Positions 1 to 10,799 of a stretch of 57,618 nucleotides of DNA are shown here, piece by piece (position 1 is the stretch's first letter; the number at the start of each line of letters is the position of its first letter). The DNA lies in assembly GCA_021831565.1 (NCBI GenBank), contig JAKBMM010000012.1, positions 1-57,618 on the forward strand, read 5' to 3'. Origin of the DNA: Planctomycetota bacterium (GTDB lineage Bacteria > Planctomycetota > Phycisphaerae > WQYP01). Under the pieces are notes generated by a model. That model saw nothing but the letters and a program-made list of their open reading frames with translations, was not told the DNA's origin and made no database searches. The translations under genes and the position numbers were made by a program.

Positions 1-67
1 GCGTGCGTTCGTTCAGGGCGGCTTGCAAGACTTCATACTTGCCATCAAGCGTCCGTTCTTGTGTCAT
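1..67 (-). CDS. 5' end of a probable transposase, cut by the window edge
   Basis: An ATG at 67-65 on the minus strand opens a frame that stays open to the window edge (22 codons visible, beginning MTQERTLDGKYEVL). The KYE-x6-LNER pattern resembles the N-terminus of ISAzo13-type transposases, where a KYE..L...LNER block precedes the helix-turn-helix; this is recalled similarity over only 22 residues. No strong Shine-Dalgarno is visible, but GATAAT-like and AT-rich sequence lies just upstream. The 60 bases ahead of it share blocks with a second site at 39385-39413, which fits the end of an insertion sequence. It could also be an unrelated hypothetical gene. Confidence 0.4.
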   Translation of the reverse strand, partial: MTQERTLDGKYEVLQAALNERT

Positions 68-123
68 GCTTTTATTATCGGCTATGACATGGCGAAAGAA
101 TCAAGTTATTTTGTTACAGTCCC

Positions 124-150
124 TTAGAGCCCATGCCGGAGAGGCTCTTA
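124..150. repeat. Palindromic element copy 1 (at glyA 3' end)
   Basis: AGAGCC (126-131) and GGCTCT (143-148) form a six-base inverted repeat around an 11-base centre containing CCGG. The TAA stop of glyA (150-148 on the minus strand) is the first part of this element, reading TAAGAGCC. It belongs to a family with copies at 17907, 39361 and 52074 and a half copy at 48185. It may also act as the glyA transcription end, although no T tract follows. Confidence 0.6.
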
Positions 151-1476
151 CGCATCGGACGGAACTTTCGAGAACGACTCCAGATTCCGTTCGCCCGCGA
201 TTGGTTCGCCCGGCAGGGCGACCGCCCGGCATTGCAGATGCGGCAGGGGAAATTGCCGGGCGAATTCGGCGACCTCGCCGCGGATTTTATCCAGCGCCGC
301 GGCCTGGCCGCCGCTGGAAGCGCCGCGATCCAGCCACGCGGCGACTTTTTTCATCTCCGGCTCCCGCAGGCCGCGGGTCGTCAGCGCCGGCGTTCCCAGG
401 CGTATGCCCGAAGTCTCCCGGGGCTGTCGTGTATCAAATGGAATCATATTTTTGTTTACAATAATACCGGCCGTCTGCAGCCACGATTCCACCGCCGCGC
501 CGGTCAGGTTCGGATCCTTGGCCCGCAGGTCGATGAGCATCAGGTGGTTGTCCGTGCCTCCGGAAACCAGCCGGTAACCGCGCCGTTGCAATTCCTCCGC
601 CAGCGCCTGGGCATTGCGGAGAATCTGCCGCGCATAGACTTTGAATTCCGGCTGCAGCGCCTCGCCGAACGCCGCCGCCTTGGCGGCGATGATGTGCATC
701 AGCGGCCCCCCTTGCAGGCCGGGAAACACCGCCGAATCTAGTTTCTTCGCCCACTCGGCCCCGCACATCGCCAAACCCGAACGCGGACCGCGCAGCGTCT
801 TGTGCGTGGTGGTGGTTACAAATTCCGCGTGCGGTATCGGCGAAGGGTGCAGCCCCGTCGCCACCAGGCCCGCAAAATGCGCGATGTCCGCCATCTGCAC
901 CGCGCCGACTTCATGCGCAATCTCGGCGAATGCCCCGAAGTCCCAAATCCGCGGATAGGCACTGGCGCCGGTGATGATAAGTTTGGGCTTGTGCGCACGG
1001 GCCAGGCGGCGCACTTCGGCCATGTCGATGCGTTCCGTTTTCGGATCCACACTGTAATGGAAGGCCTGAAACCACTTGCCCGAGAGATTGACTGATTTGC
1101 CGTGAGTCAAATGACCGCCGTGATCCAGGTGCAACCCCAGGATTGGATCACCCGGTTGCAACAGGGCCAGAAACACCGCCTGGTTGGCCTGCGATCCGGA
1201 GTGCGGCTGCACATTCACATGCGCGCAGCCAAAAAGCTTTTTGGCGCGGTCGCGGGCCAGGTTCTCCACGACGTCCACGAACTGGCACCCACCGTAGTAG
1301 CGTTTGCCCGGATAACCTTCCGCATATTTGTTCGTCAGCGGCGTGGCTGCCGCCGCCAGCACCGCCGGCGAGACGTGATTCTCGCTGGCAATAAGCTCCA
1401 GCGTCGATTCCTGGCGTTCCTGTTCATCACAAAGAGCCTGCCAGAGCGCCGGATCCGTCTGTTGAATCGGGTTCAT
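148..1476 (-). CDS. glyA: Serine hydroxymethyltransferase
   Basis: Cytosolic PLP enzyme that interconverts serine and glycine while loading a one-carbon unit onto tetrahydrofolate. The 442-residue product has family landmarks in order: LIASEN near residue 28, [13 protein letters not shown] at 51-63, the DIAHFAG block at 197-203, and the PLP-binding lysine K226 in TTTTHKT. The start was set at the second of two adjacent ATGs (1476), because a GGCGAGG ribosome site sits 6 bases upstream; an upstream ATG at 1524 would add 16 residues not typical of the family. The C-terminus is slightly long and its stop codon lies inside a palindromic repeat. It is transcribed away from its neighbours and supplies one-carbon units used by purine synthesis. 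Confidence 0.96.
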   Translation of the reverse strand: MNPIQQTDPALWQALCDEQERQESTLELIASENHVSPAVLAAAATPLTNKYAEGYPGKRYYGGCQFVDVVENLARDRAKKLFGCAHVNVQPHSGSQANQAVFLALLQPGDPILGLHLDHGGHLTHGKSVNLSGKWFQAFHYSVDPKTERIDMAEVRRLARAHKPKLIITGASAYPRIWDFGAFAEIAHEVGAVQMADIAHFAGLVATGLHPSPIPHAEFVTTTTHKTLRGPRSGLAMCGAEWAKKLDSAVFPGLQGGPLMHIIAAKAAAFGEALQPEFKVYARQILRNAQALAEELQRRGYRLVSGGTDNHLMLIDLRAKDPNLTGAAVESWLQTAGIIVNKNMIPFDTRQPRETSGIRLGTPALTTRGLREPEMKKVAAWLDRGASSGGQAAALDKIRGEVAEFARQFPLPHLQCRAVALPGEPIAGERNLESFSKVPSDA

Positions 1477-1530
1477 CATTCGCCTCGCCGGTTCGCAACT
1501 TCCGCCGCCGCAGCCGAAGTTCATGCACGG

Positions 1531-1558
1531 ATTATATACTCCGCCTTGCCCGTTTGAA
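1531..1558 (-). promoter_or_regulatory. Candidate sigma70-type promoter for glyA
   Basis: On the minus strand TTCAAA (1558-1553), a 16-base spacer and a perfect TATAAT (1536-1531) precede glyA. The predicted transcript start falls near 1524, giving a leader of about 45 nt before the chosen ATG at 1476. The -35 is only a moderate match. Confidence 0.5.
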
Positions 1559-1647
1559 CACCAGGCGCCTCGTCTGTAATCTGTAAATGGTTGCTGTCGC
1601 TCCTCGCCGGATCGTCATAGAATCTTCTCCAGCAAGGAGAGGTTTTC

Positions 1648-2757
1648 ATGCGAATGTTGCTGACCGGGCAGGTGGGGTTGGACCGCCAGGCGTATCTGGA
1701 TGAAGTGGAGGCGATCGCCCGGGCCGCCGGCGAAAAGCTCAAAGTGTTTCATGTCGGGCAGATGATGTACCGCGAGGCGCGGGACGTGCAGCCCGGCCGG
1801 ATTCTGGATTTACCGCTCTGGCGGCTCAACAGCCTGCGGCGGGCGGTATTCCGGGACATTCTGGCCGAACTGCCCGGGCACCCGAATGTGATTGTCAATT
1901 CGCATGCGACATTTCGCTGGAAGCAGGGTTTATTTGCGGCATTTGACTTCGACCAGTTGGCCCAATTCCGCGCAGATATTTACGTAACTCTTCTGGATAA
2001 CGTACAGACCGTGCACCAACGGCTGATTCGAGACCACAACGTGGAACATTCGCTCAAAGACCTGATGGTGTGGCGCGAAGAGGAAATTCTGGCCACCGAA
2101 ATTCTGGCCAGAGTCGATCCCGTGCATCCGGGCGAGTTTTATGTACTGGCGCGCGGCCGGCATCAAAGCACGGCCATGACGCTATTCCGCCTGCTCTTAC
2201 GGCCCCGGATGCGCAAAGTTTATCCGAGTTTTCCCATGAGCCACGTGCTGGACCTGCCGCAGACGCAGAACGAAATCGACGAATTTCGTCGCCGCATGGC
2301 CGAGAGTTTCATCACTTTCGATCCCGGCGACGTGGATGAAAAGACTCTCCATGTCCGAGCCGTGGTGGCGGCAGCCGAGGGCCGGCAGACGATCTCCATT
2401 TCGCCAGACGATCATCATCCGCCCTTACGCACGGCGGAGATCATTTCCATTGGAGGCGACATCGACGGCCAGATTTGCGCCCGCGATTTCATGATGGTGC
2501 GGCAAAGCGACATGATCATTTCGTACATACCCCAATTACCCGGCGGCCGACCGGGTCTTTCCAGCGGTGTGGAGCGCGAGCTGCAGCACGCACACGACCA
2601 TGCGCGGGAAGTCTACGTGATCTGGCGGTCGAAAGCCGCGCCGAGTCCATTCATCACGCAGGCGGCGAGCAGGCTCTTTGGGAGTGTGGACGAGGCGATG
2701 GAATATTTCGCCGCCCAGGGGTATCTGGTCGCGCCCAATCTGTTTGATCAGGTATGA
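1648..2757 (+). CDS. Two-domain protein: degenerate archaeal-type adenylate kinase fused to a deoxyribosyltransferase-like domain
   Basis: 369 residues, preceded by a strong AAGGAGAGG site. The N-terminal half (about 1-200) follows the layout of archaeal-type adenylate kinases: a loop at residues 6-13 (TGQVGLDR), FHVGQMM at 34-40, VIVNSHATF at 81-89 (archaeal enzymes have VIVDTHAT) and a following DIYV strand. The P-loop lacks the G-K-S/T ending, so classic ATP binding is doubtful. The C-terminal part (about 265-350) has RDFMMVRQSD (279-288) and SSGVEREL (305-312), the pattern of nucleoside 2-deoxyribosyltransferase-like folds with a conserved Glu, then a predicted EVYVIW strand. It sits alone between glyA and eno. 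Function unknown; a role in nucleotide sensing or turnover is an inference from the two folds. Confidence 0.75.
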   Translation: MRMLLTGQVGLDRQAYLDEVEAIARAAGEKLKVFHVGQMMYREARDVQPGRILDLPLWRLNSLRRAVFRDILAELPGHPNVIVNSHATFRWKQGLFAAFDFDQLAQFRADIYVTLLDNVQTVHQRLIRDHNVEHSLKDLMVWREEEILATEILARVDPVHPGEFYVLARGRHQSTAMTLFRLLLRPRMRKVYPSFPMSHVLDLPQTQNEIDEFRRRMAESFITFDPGDVDEKTLHVRAVVAAAEGRQTISISPDDHHPPLRTAEIISIGGDIDGQICARDFMMVRQSDMIISYIPQLPGGRPGLSSGVERELQHAHDHAREVYVIWRSKAAPSPFITQAASRLFGSVDEAMEYFAAQGYLVAPNLFDQV

Positions 2758-2761
2758 CTCC

Positions 2762-2791
2762 TTGCCAGCCGGCGCCATCCCGTGCTACATT
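2762..2791 (+). promoter_or_regulatory. Candidate promoter for eno
   Basis: TTGCCA (2762-2767), an 18-base spacer and TACATT (2786-2791) lie just after the preceding gene and about 75 bases before the eno ATG. Each hexamer matches 5 of 6 (-35) or 4 of 6 (-10) consensus bases. Confidence 0.45.
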
Positions 2792-2845
2792 CACCCGGCC
2801 GGCGACGCGCGCCGCCGCGACCGGCGGCCGGTGTTTTTCGCATAA

Positions 2846-4159
<1,314 letters not shown>

Positions 4160-4228
4160 ACGATACTCGTTTACGTTCCGATGGCCGGCGGGAAAGATTG
4201 GGCGTAAATCTTCGACGAGCTGACAGGC

Positions 4229-7204
4229 ATGGCTGTTTACCGCATAGAGGTCCACCCGCTCCATTCCTCGGACGATCCCACTGGGGCCGCCGTATTGGCG
4301 GAAATCCGTCAGTTGGGGATGGCGGAGGTGCACGCGGTTCGCACCGCCCGCGTTTTTCTCCTCCAGGCGCCACCCGCGGCGCTGGGGGAAGAACAGGTCC
4401 GCCGTATTGCTCATGAATTGCTGTGCGATCCGGTCATCGAACGGCCCGTGCTTGGCCATGAAGCGCCGGGTTCGGGCCGATTGATTGAGGTTCACCTCAA
4501 GCCCGGCGTAATGGATCCGGTGGCCGCCAGCACGGAAATGGCCATCGGCGATCTGCTGGACATGTCCGCGACGAACGGTGAACCGGCCGTGCAGGTGCGC
4601 ACGGGGCGCCGGTACGTTCTTGCCGGCCACCTGACGGCTGACGCCGCCGCATTGATCGCCCGGCGACTGCTCGCCAATGAGAGCATTGAGCAAGTATATT
4701 TTGAACCTTTGGTTCCAAACGAATTTCCACAGGGCCGGTCCCGCGAATTCCGCCGCGTGGAAGTGCCCATTCGCACACTTTCACCGGAAGAACTTCAATC
4801 TCTCTCCCGACGGGGACATTTGTTTCTCGATCTGACGGAAATGCAGACCATCCAGAACTATTTTCGTTCTCTGGATCGCGATCCAACCGATGCGGAACTC
4901 GAAACGCTCGCCCAGAGCTGGAGCGAGCACTGCGTGCATAAAACGCTCAAGGCCCGCATTGAGTTTACGCACCATCCGGCGGCCGATGGCGCCGGCGACC
5001 ACCACGAACATCATGCGCCGGGCGACACGGTGCAAATCATCGACAACCTGGTCCAATCCACTATTTTTCGCGCCACCAGCGAGCTGGCCCGGCCCTGGAC
5101 GCTTAGTGTGTTCCGGGATAATGCCGGAGTCATGGCCTTCGATGACCAATACGCCGTGTGCATGAAGGTGGAAACGCACAACCGTCCCTCCGCCATCGAA
5201 CCTTACGGAGGGGCGGCCACCGGCATCGGCGGCTGCATCCGCGATGTATTGGGAACCGGCGGAGGCGCCCGCCCCATCGCCTGCACCGATATATTCTGTT
5301 TCGCCGATCCGCAAACGCCCGGCGAGCAACTTCCCGCCGGCGTCATCCACCCCCGCCGCATTGCCCAGCGCGTGGTGGCCGGGGTACGGGATTACGGCAA
5401 CCGCATGGGCATTCCCACTGTCAATGGCGCGATCTATTTCGATCAGCGTTATATCGGAAATCCACTGGTATTCTGCGGAACTCTGGGCATTCTCCCGCGC
5501 CACCTGGCCGCCAAGGGGGCGGCCCAGCCGGGTGATCATATTATTCTCATCGGCGGTCGCACGGGGCGCGATGGCATTCACGGCGCGACATTCTCCAGCG
5601 ACGTGGTAACCGATAAGCATGGAGACGAATTCAGCCATGCGGTACAGATAGGCAACGCCATCACGCAGAAGAAAATGCTCGACGTGCTTCTCCAGGCCCG
5701 TGATTGTTCCGGTGGGCCGCTGTACCACGCCATCACCGACTGCGGCGCCGGCGGGCTTTCCAGTGCGGTGGGGGAAATGGGCGAAAAAACCGGTGCCACG
5801 GTGGAACTGGATCGTGTACCACTGAAATACCAGGGGCTTGATTACGCCGAAATCTGGATCAGCGAAGCGCAGGAGCGCATGGTGCTGGCTGTGGCGCCGC
5901 GGAATGTTGCGCCGTTGCTGGAATTGGCCGCGGCCGAAGATGTTGAAGCAACGAACATCGGCGTATTCGACGGTTCGGGTCGGTTGACTTTGCATTACCA
6001 AGGGCACGTGGTGGCCGTTCTGGACATGAATTTCATTCACGGCGGGTTGCCGCGCCCCACGCGTAAAGCCGTGTGGCAGGAGCCGGTCCTAGCCGAAGCG
6101 CGCCGCGCCGAGATTAGTTCGCCGCGCGATTACGCCGCCACCTTGACATCCTTGCTGGCCACGCCCACCATCGCCAGCAAGCATTGGATCATCCGCCAAT
6201 ACGATCATGAAGTACAGGCCGCGACGGTACTTAAGCCCCTGGTGGGACCGGACGGCGATGGTCCCGGCGATGCCGCGGTGCTCTGTCCCGTTCCCGGGAG
6301 CCGGCGCGGGTTGGCGCTGGCCATCGGATGCCAACCTCGCTTCGGCGACATTGACCCCTATCAGATGGCGCTCAACGGCATTGATGAAGCCATTCGCAAC
6401 GTTGTCTGCGTGGGAGGCGACCCGGCCCACACGGCATTGCTGGATAATTTTTGCTGGCCCAAATGCTCGGATCCGATACACCTGGGCGCATTGGTTCTCG
6501 CCTGCCAGGCGTGTTATGACGGCGCCAAAGCCTTTGGTACGCCATTTATTTCCGGAAAAGATTCCCTTTCCAATGAATTCATTGCCGAAAACGGCCGCCG
6601 AATCTGTATTCCCTACACCCTGTTGATCAGCGCACTGAGCGTTGTGCCCGATGTTTCGCGCTGTGTCACCATGGACGCCAAGCAAGCCGGCGATCACCTG
6701 CTGATCGTCGGCAATACCGCCTGGGATATGGGCGGCTCGTATTACTGGGCGTTGGAGGGCCATTTGGGGCGCTGTGTTCCAAAAGTGAATCTCGCGACGG
6801 CTCCGCAGGTACATCGCATAGTCGCCGGGCTTATTCACCAAGGGCTTGTCCGCTGCGCCCATGATCTTTCCGAAGGCGGTCTGGCGGTGGCGTTGGCGGA
6901 AATGCTTTTTGCGGGCCGCTTGGGCGCCCGGGTGGATCTGGCCGCCGTTCCCCGCGCCCAAAACGCCGACGCCGATGATGTGCTGCTGTTTTCGGAATCG
7001 CCCACGCGCTACCTGCTGGAAGTCAGCGCCGAACATTTCGACACCGTGGTCCGTTCACTGCGCGGGCTGTGTTTTGGCGTTCTGGGCCGGATCACCGAGC
7101 AACCCAATCTGGTCATCCGTTCCGCCCATGCCGGTTATTTAATGGATGAACCCGTCGAAAATTTCCGCCGTGCCTGGCGGGGGCCTCTGGATTGGTCCGT
7201 TTGA
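4229..7204 (+). CDS. purL: Phosphoribosylformylglycinamidine synthase, PurS-PurL fusion
   Basis: Fourth step of purine synthesis: ATP-dependent amination of FGAR to FGAM. The 991-residue product begins with about 170 residues that look like PurS-type alpha/beta repeats, followed by the FGAM-synthase linker and the catalytic signature WSEHCVHK at 231-238. Two AIR-synthase-like halves follow ([23 protein letters not shown] in the first, SGKDSLSN in the second). The C-terminal glutaminase domain of the long proteobacterial enzyme is absent, so a separate PurQ should supply ammonia. The ribosome site is weak. The stop codon lies within the -35 box of the candidate ribosomal-protein promoter just downstream. 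Confidence 0.93.
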   Translation: MAVYRIEVHPLHSSDDPTGAAVLAEIRQLGMAEVHAVRTARVFLLQAPPAALGEEQVRRIAHELLCDPVIERPVLGHEAPGSGRLIEVHLKPGVMDPVAASTEMAIGDLLDMSATNGEPAVQVRTGRRYVLAGHLTADAAALIARRLLANESIEQVYFEPLVPNEFPQGRSREFRRVEVPIRTLSPEELQSLSRRGHLFLDLTEMQTIQNYFRSLDRDPTDAELETLAQSWSEHCVHKTLKARIEFTHHPAADGAGDHHEHHAPGDTVQIIDNLVQSTIFRATSELARPWTLSVFRDNAGVMAFDDQYAVCMKVETHNRPSAIEPYGGAATGIGGCIRDVLGTGGGARPIACTDIFCFADPQTPGEQLPAGVIHPRRIAQRVVAGVRDYGNRMGIPTVNGAIYFDQRYIGNPLVFCGTLGILPRHLAAKGAAQPGDHIILIGGRTGRDGIHGATFSSDVVTDKHGDEFSHAVQIGNAITQKKMLDVLLQARDCSGGPLYHAITDCGAGGLSSAVGEMGEKTGATVELDRVPLKYQGLDYAEIWISEAQERMVLAVAPRNVAPLLELAAAEDVEATNIGVFDGSGRLTLHYQGHVVAVLDMNFIHGGLPRPTRKAVWQEPVLAEARRAEISSPRDYAATLTSLLATPTIASKHWIIRQYDHEVQAATVLKPLVGPDGDGPGDAAVLCPVPGSRRGLALAIGCQPRFGDIDPYQMALNGIDEAIRNVVCVGGDPAHTALLDNFCWPKCSDPIHLGALVLACQACYDGAKAFGTPFISGKDSLSNEFIAENGRRICIPYTLLISALSVVPDVSRCVTMDAKQAGDHLLIVGNTAWDMGGSYYWALEGHLGRCVPKVNLATAPQVHRIVAGLIHQGLVRCAHDLSEGGLAVALAEMLFAGRLGARVDLAAVPRAQNADADDVLLFSESPTRYLLEVSAEHFDTVVRSLRGLCFGVLGRITEQPNLVIRSAHAGYLMDEPVENFRRAWRGPLDWSV

Positions 7205-7228
7205 CAGTATCCTGGAAAATGATAAACT
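7201..7228 (+). promoter_or_regulatory. Candidate promoter of the ribosomal-protein cluster
   Basis: A perfect TTGACA (7201-7206) overlaps the purL stop codon. A 16-base spacer and TAAACT (7223-7228, 4 of 6 consensus) follow. This would start transcription near 7236 and leave a leader of about 90 nt before rpsJ, the expected place for promoter and autoregulation of an S10-type operon. Confidence 0.5.
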
Positions 7229-7325
7229 ACTGCGTTCCGCCTTGGGGATGACTCCCGCACCGTCGGTCGGTGGCGCAGTCGTCCCGACGATGAAATGGGC
7301 GGAAGTTACCGGGAAACGGGAAATT

Positions 7326-7655
7326 ATGGCGACAGTTACGCACCCCCATCAGCACGAGCGAATTCGCATCCGAATGGAGGCGTATGACCATCGAGCCTTG
7401 GACGCGTCGGCGAAAGAGATCGTCGATCACGCCAAGCGCACCAGCGCCAAGGTGCTCGGACCTATTCCCATTCCAACCCGCATTGAAAAATTTACTGTTC
7501 TCCGTTCGCCGCACATTGACAAGAAGAGCCGGGAACAGTTTGAAATCCGCACACATAAGCGGATCATCGATATTCTTGAACCTACGTCGCGGACCATTGA
7601 GGCCTTAAACCGCCTGGTGGTTCCCGCGGGTGTGTTCGTGAAAATCAAGGCGTGA
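7326..7655 (+). CDS. rpsJ: 30S ribosomal protein S10
   Basis: Component of the small-subunit head; also the NusE transcription antitermination partner. 109 residues, close to the usual 102-105. Recognised from [15 protein letters not shown] near the start and from [20 protein letters not shown] and [10 protein letters not shown] later. The start at 7326 gives MATVTHPHQ and the right length; the frame is open upstream into purL but that part is unlike S10. It is the first gene of the S10-spc cluster. Here purL, not tuf or fusA, lies upstream. Confidence 0.96.
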   Translation: MATVTHPHQHERIRIRMEAYDHRALDASAKEIVDHAKRTSAKVLGPIPIPTRIEKFTVLRSPHIDKKSREQFEIRTHKRIIDILEPTSRTIEALNRLVVPAGVFVKIKA

Positions 7656-7926
7656 AGCGGCGTCAGTCCGTCGTTTCACGTGGCATGAAAAGGTTGGTTT
7701 TCCGTCGAAACGGCGCCACCTGCGTGATCTCGGGCGGGTTGCCCGGTTCCGAACCGCATGAGACGTGTTCTGAATCGCCAATCCCGCCTCGGCAAGCCGG
7801 CGTAAGTTGAAGCAACCGGGTGTTGTTTTAACACGGCCGGACGGGATATCCGGGAGAACCTGACACCGCTGACGCTGGCGGACAACGGGTTCCCAAGCGA
7901 GGCCTTATCGACGCCAGAGGAATGCC
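7656..7926. other. 271-base spacer between rpsJ and rplC
   Basis: No convincing gene on either strand. It holds several small inverted repeats, including CGGTTC-C-GAACCG near 7748 and a GTGTT/AACAC pair near 7821. This is long for an S10 operon, where rpsJ and rplC are usually close, and may carry regulatory RNA structure or an internal promoter. Confidence 0.5.
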
Positions 7927-8619
7927 ATGAGCGACAATGGTACGAGTACGCTGTTTGCCGCCATTCTCGGCCGCAAGGTTGGGATGACCCGTGTTTACGA
8001 TCAAGCCGGGACAGTAGTTCCGGTAACCGTCGTACAGGCTGGTCCGTGTGTTGTCACGCAGGTGAAAACCCAGGACGGCAAGGATGGTTACAACGCCGTC
8101 CAACTCGGATTTGAGGACGTTAAGGAACGGCGCAGCACCAAGCCGATCGTCGGTCACTGCCAAAAGACGGGCCATACAGCGCCCAAGCGGTTTTTTCGGG
8201 AGATACGATTACCCGCCAAGCCCGTTCTCACCGCCGGTTCCATGGTTGACGTATCGAATTTTGAGTCCGTCAAGTGGGTGGACGTGATTGGAACCAGCAA
8301 AGGCAAAGGCTTCCAGGGCGTGATGAAACGCTGGAACTTCGGCGGTCAACCCGCCTCGCACGGCACCGAACGCAAGCACCGTTCGCCGGGCAGTATCGGC
8401 GGCGGTCAGGGCACACGCGGCCACGGGCGGGCGATCAAAAAGGGCAAGAAAATGGCCGGCCATCTGGGCATGGAGCGGGTAACCACCCGCAACTTAGCGT
8501 TGGTCGGCGTGGATAAACAAAAGAATCTGCTTTTGATCCGGGGCACGGTGCCCGGCGCCAATGGCGGACTGGTGTTTGTCCGGCGGGCGAAAACGATGGC
8601 CGAGCCGGCGGCCAAGTGA
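7927..8619 (+). CDS. rplC: 50S ribosomal protein L3
   Basis: Primary-binding large-subunit protein near the peptidyl-transferase centre. 230 residues against the usual 205-220. Diagnostic strings are ILGRKVGMTRVYD near residue 15, the loop GTSKGKGFQGVMKRW, and the GQ-rich segment HRSPGSIGGGQGTRGH. The ATG follows a GAGGAA ribosome site at good spacing. It stands 271 bases after rpsJ and 189 before the preferred rplD start. Confidence 0.97.
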   Translation: MSDNGTSTLFAAILGRKVGMTRVYDQAGTVVPVTVVQAGPCVVTQVKTQDGKDGYNAVQLGFEDVKERRSTKPIVGHCQKTGHTAPKRFFREIRLPAKPVLTAGSMVDVSNFESVKWVDVIGTSKGKGFQGVMKRWNFGGQPASHGTERKHRSPGSIGGGQGTRGHGRAIKKGKKMAGHLGMERVTTRNLALVGVDKQKNLLLIRGTVPGANGGLVFVRRAKTMAEPAAK

Positions 8620-8641
8620 CAAGGTGTTGACGCCACGGAAG

Positions 8642-8661
8642 TTACCCGCCGCAGCGGGTAA
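8642..8661 (+). promoter_or_regulatory. Hairpin in the rplC-rplD spacer
   Basis: TTACCCGC (8642-8649), loop CGCA and GCGGGTAA (8654-8661) make a perfect eight-base stem, 22 bases after the rplC stop. No T run follows, so an RNA-processing, stabilising or regulatory structure is likelier than a full terminator. A related ACCCGCC palindrome lies before rplN. Confidence 0.6.
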
Positions 8662-8723
8662 ACCGTGCGCACAAGCAAGCTAGGACTTGGATAAGAATGT
8701 GATAACCAACGATTTCGCCACGA

Positions 8724-8755
8724 CGAAGTGAGCGTTTAACGAAGTGAGCGTTTAA
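8724..8755 (+). repeat. 16-bp tandem direct repeat upstream of rplD
   Basis: The unit CGAAGTGAGCGTTTAA occurs twice head to tail (8724-8739 and 8740-8755) with no mismatch. It lies between the rplC hairpin and rplD and ends just before an ATG at 8761 that is in frame with rplD. Confidence 0.85.
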
Positions 8756-8808
8756 TTAGAATGGCGGCGGGCCGCGAACAAGTGGTTCCGGCCGAGGATG
8801 CTGAAAAC

Positions 8809-9459
8809 ATGATTGAATTACCGGTATACAATCAAGCCGGCCAGGAAGTGGCCAAAATGCCCGTAGACGAAGCGTTGCTCGGTGGCGAAGTGCGCCCCGC
8901 ACTGCTCAAGCAGGCGGTGGTGATGTACCATGCCAATCGGCGGCAGGGAACCGTGGCCACGCGCGGGCGCGGCGAAGTGGAAGGCTCCACCCGCAAGCTT
9001 TACGCCCAGAAGCACACGGGCAACGCGCGACGCGGCAACATCCGCACAAATGTCATGAAGGGCGGCGGCATGGCGTTCGCCAAAAAACCCCGCGATTTTC
9101 GCCAGTTGATGCCGACCCGCCAACGCCGCCTCGCCCGAAATAACGCCATTCTTTCCAAGATCAAGACCGACAGTCTTAAAATTCTCGACCAGCTTTGCGT
9201 GGAAAAACCGAAAACCAGGCAGGTCGCCAGCCTGCTCAAGGCGCTGGGAATCAACCGGTCCGTCCTGATCGCTACGGAATCGCCCGATCGCAATCTGCTG
9301 TTGTCCACGCGAAACATCCCCGCCGCCGCCATCAAACCCGCCCGTGAAATAAATGCCTACGACATTCTGACTTGCCGTACCTTGTTGCTGACCAAGTCCG
9401 CCCTCGAGGGGCTGCTGGCGGCCGCTGGTATGGGATCATCCACCGGCGCGGAGGCTTGA
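8809..9459 (+). CDS. rplD: 50S ribosomal protein L4
   Basis: Large-subunit protein that lines the exit tunnel; in some bacteria it represses its own S10 operon. 216 residues from the ATG at 8809, which starts MIELPVYNQAGQEV as in relatives; an in-frame ATG at 8761 would add 16 unrelated residues and has only a poor ribosome site. Family features are the RQGTVATRGRGEVEGS tunnel loop and a KHTGNARRGNIR segment. The GAGG ahead of 8809 is 11 bases away, so start confidence is moderate. Confidence 0.94.
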   Translation: MIELPVYNQAGQEVAKMPVDEALLGGEVRPALLKQAVVMYHANRRQGTVATRGRGEVEGSTRKLYAQKHTGNARRGNIRTNVMKGGGMAFAKKPRDFRQLMPTRQRRLARNNAILSKIKTDSLKILDQLCVEKPKTRQVASLLKALGINRSVLIATESPDRNLLLSTRNIPAAAIKPAREINAYDILTCRTLLLTKSALEGLLAAAGMGSSTGAEA

Positions 9460-9495
9460 TCGCACACCGTCAAACGACGTTGACAGGATTTGGAT

Positions 9496-9780
9496 ATGGA
9501 ACTGGAAATAACTCAAATCATCAAGCGGCCGTTGATCACCGAAAAGAGCGCGTTTTTGGGCACGCAGCGCAATACGTACAGCTTCGAGGTCGATCGCCGG
9601 GCCGACAAAGCCCAGATACAAAGGGCCATCGAAGAAATTTATCATGTTCGGGTGGATGCGGTTCGCACGATGGTCGTGCCAGGAAAATGCCGCCGCACGC
9701 GCACCGGTTACACGACCACCTCCTCTTGGAAAAAGGCCCTGGTGTGGGTGCATGCCGAGCAAAAGCTCGATATTTATTGA
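9496..9780 (+). CDS. rplW: 50S ribosomal protein L23
   Basis: Sits at the tunnel exit and docks trigger factor and SRP. 94 residues from ATG 9496, preceded by AGGA at 7 bases; a TTG two codons earlier is less likely. Recognised from IIKRPLITEKS near residue 8, the TYSFEVDRRADKAQI core and the basic GKCRRTRTGYTTTSSWKKALV segment. Order rplD-rplW-rplB is canonical, with spacers of 36 and 26 bases. Confidence 0.96.
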   Translation: MELEITQIIKRPLITEKSAFLGTQRNTYSFEVDRRADKAQIQRAIEEIYHVRVDAVRTMVVPGKCRRTRTGYTTTSSWKKALVWVHAEQKLDIY

Positions 9781-9806
9781 TCTGTGCCTGCAAAAGCGAG
9801 TGAATC

Positions 9807-10673
9807 ATGGCGATTAAACAATACCGACCAACCTCCGCCGGACGGCGTTTGAGTTCCGTAAACGCTTTCGAGGAACTGACCCGTTCCGGGCCGGAAAAGT
9901 CGCTCACGGAACCGAAGAAAAAGACCGGCGGGCGCAACCATCGCGGCTGGATCACCTGCCGGCACATCGGCGGCGGCCATAAGCAGCTCTACCGCCGGAT
10001 CGACTTCAAACGCAACAAAGACGCCGTCAAGGCAAGAGTGGAATCCATCGAATACGATCCAAACCGTTCCGCTTTTATCGCTCTGCTGCATTACGAGGAT
10101 GGCGAAAAGCGCTACATTCTGGCGCCGCAGTTGCTGCGCGTGGGTGACACCATCGAAAGCTCAACCCACTCCGATATTGAAAAAACTCCCGGCAACGCCA
10201 TGCCGTTGGAAATCATTCCCGTCGGTCTGGAAATTCATAACATCGAGACCGTCCCGGGCCAGGGCGGCCGCATGGTCCGCGGCGCCGGGGGCGCGGCGCG
10301 TCTGATCGGTAAAGATGCTGGGATGGCCACTATCCAGTTGCCTTCCGGCGAAGTCCGTCAGTTCAACTGGAAGTGTCGGGCCACCATTGGTCAGGTTGGC
10401 AACGTGGATTGGTCGAATATTCGCTGGGGCAAGGCCGGGCGGACCCGTCACCGCGGGATTCGTCCGACAGTACGCGGCGTGGCGCAGAACCCTGTGAGTC
10501 ATCCTTTGGGCGGCGGCGAGGGTCGCTCCGGCGGAGGTCGCCACCCTGTGAGCAAATGGGGAGTACCGGCCAAGGGTGGAAAGACGCGTAATCCAAGGAA
10601 GAATTCCTCCAGCAAGATCATTCGTCGCCGTATGACGGTGCGTTATGGCGAGTCGGTTCTGCGAAGAAGGTAA
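9807..10673 (+). CDS. rplB: 50S ribosomal protein L2
   Basis: Large-subunit protein needed for subunit association and peptidyl transfer. 288 residues against about 275 usually. Landmarks are [23 protein letters not shown] early and [19 protein letters not shown] late, with the conserved histidine of the latter present. The C-terminal tail after KTRNPRK is basic, as expected. Confidence 0.98.
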   Translation: MAIKQYRPTSAGRRLSSVNAFEELTRSGPEKSLTEPKKKTGGRNHRGWITCRHIGGGHKQLYRRIDFKRNKDAVKARVESIEYDPNRSAFIALLHYEDGEKRYILAPQLLRVGDTIESSTHSDIEKTPGNAMPLEIIPVGLEIHNIETVPGQGGRMVRGAGGAARLIGKDAGMATIQLPSGEVRQFNWKCRATIGQVGNVDWSNIRWGKAGRTRHRGIRPTVRGVAQNPVSHPLGGGEGRSGGGRHPVSKWGVPAKGGKTRNPRKNSSSKIIRRRMTVRYGESVLRRR

Positions 10674-10706
10674 GAGTACTTGTTCCGCGAAGTGTTCCGG
10701 CGGCAG

Positions 10707-10722
10707 ACCCGGCGAACCGGGT
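10707..10722 (+). promoter_or_regulatory. Hairpin in the rplB-rpsS spacer
   Basis: ACCCGG (10707-10712), loop CGAA and CCGGGT (10717-10722) form a perfect six-base stem, followed by TTCTGTGT. It lies 33 bases after rplB in a 126-base spacer. The weak T tract makes a partial terminator or processing site possible. Confidence 0.5.
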
Positions 10723-10799
10723 TTCTGTGTGTTGGAAAGATGCGGATGGGTTGGCAAAGATAGAAAGGAAATGATGGAAACGATTGGAACGAGGCCGGT

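Noticed and set aside
3-464. Plus-strand open frame of 153 codons
   Set aside because: It is antisense to glyA and the protein is Arg/Pro-rich without any family pattern.
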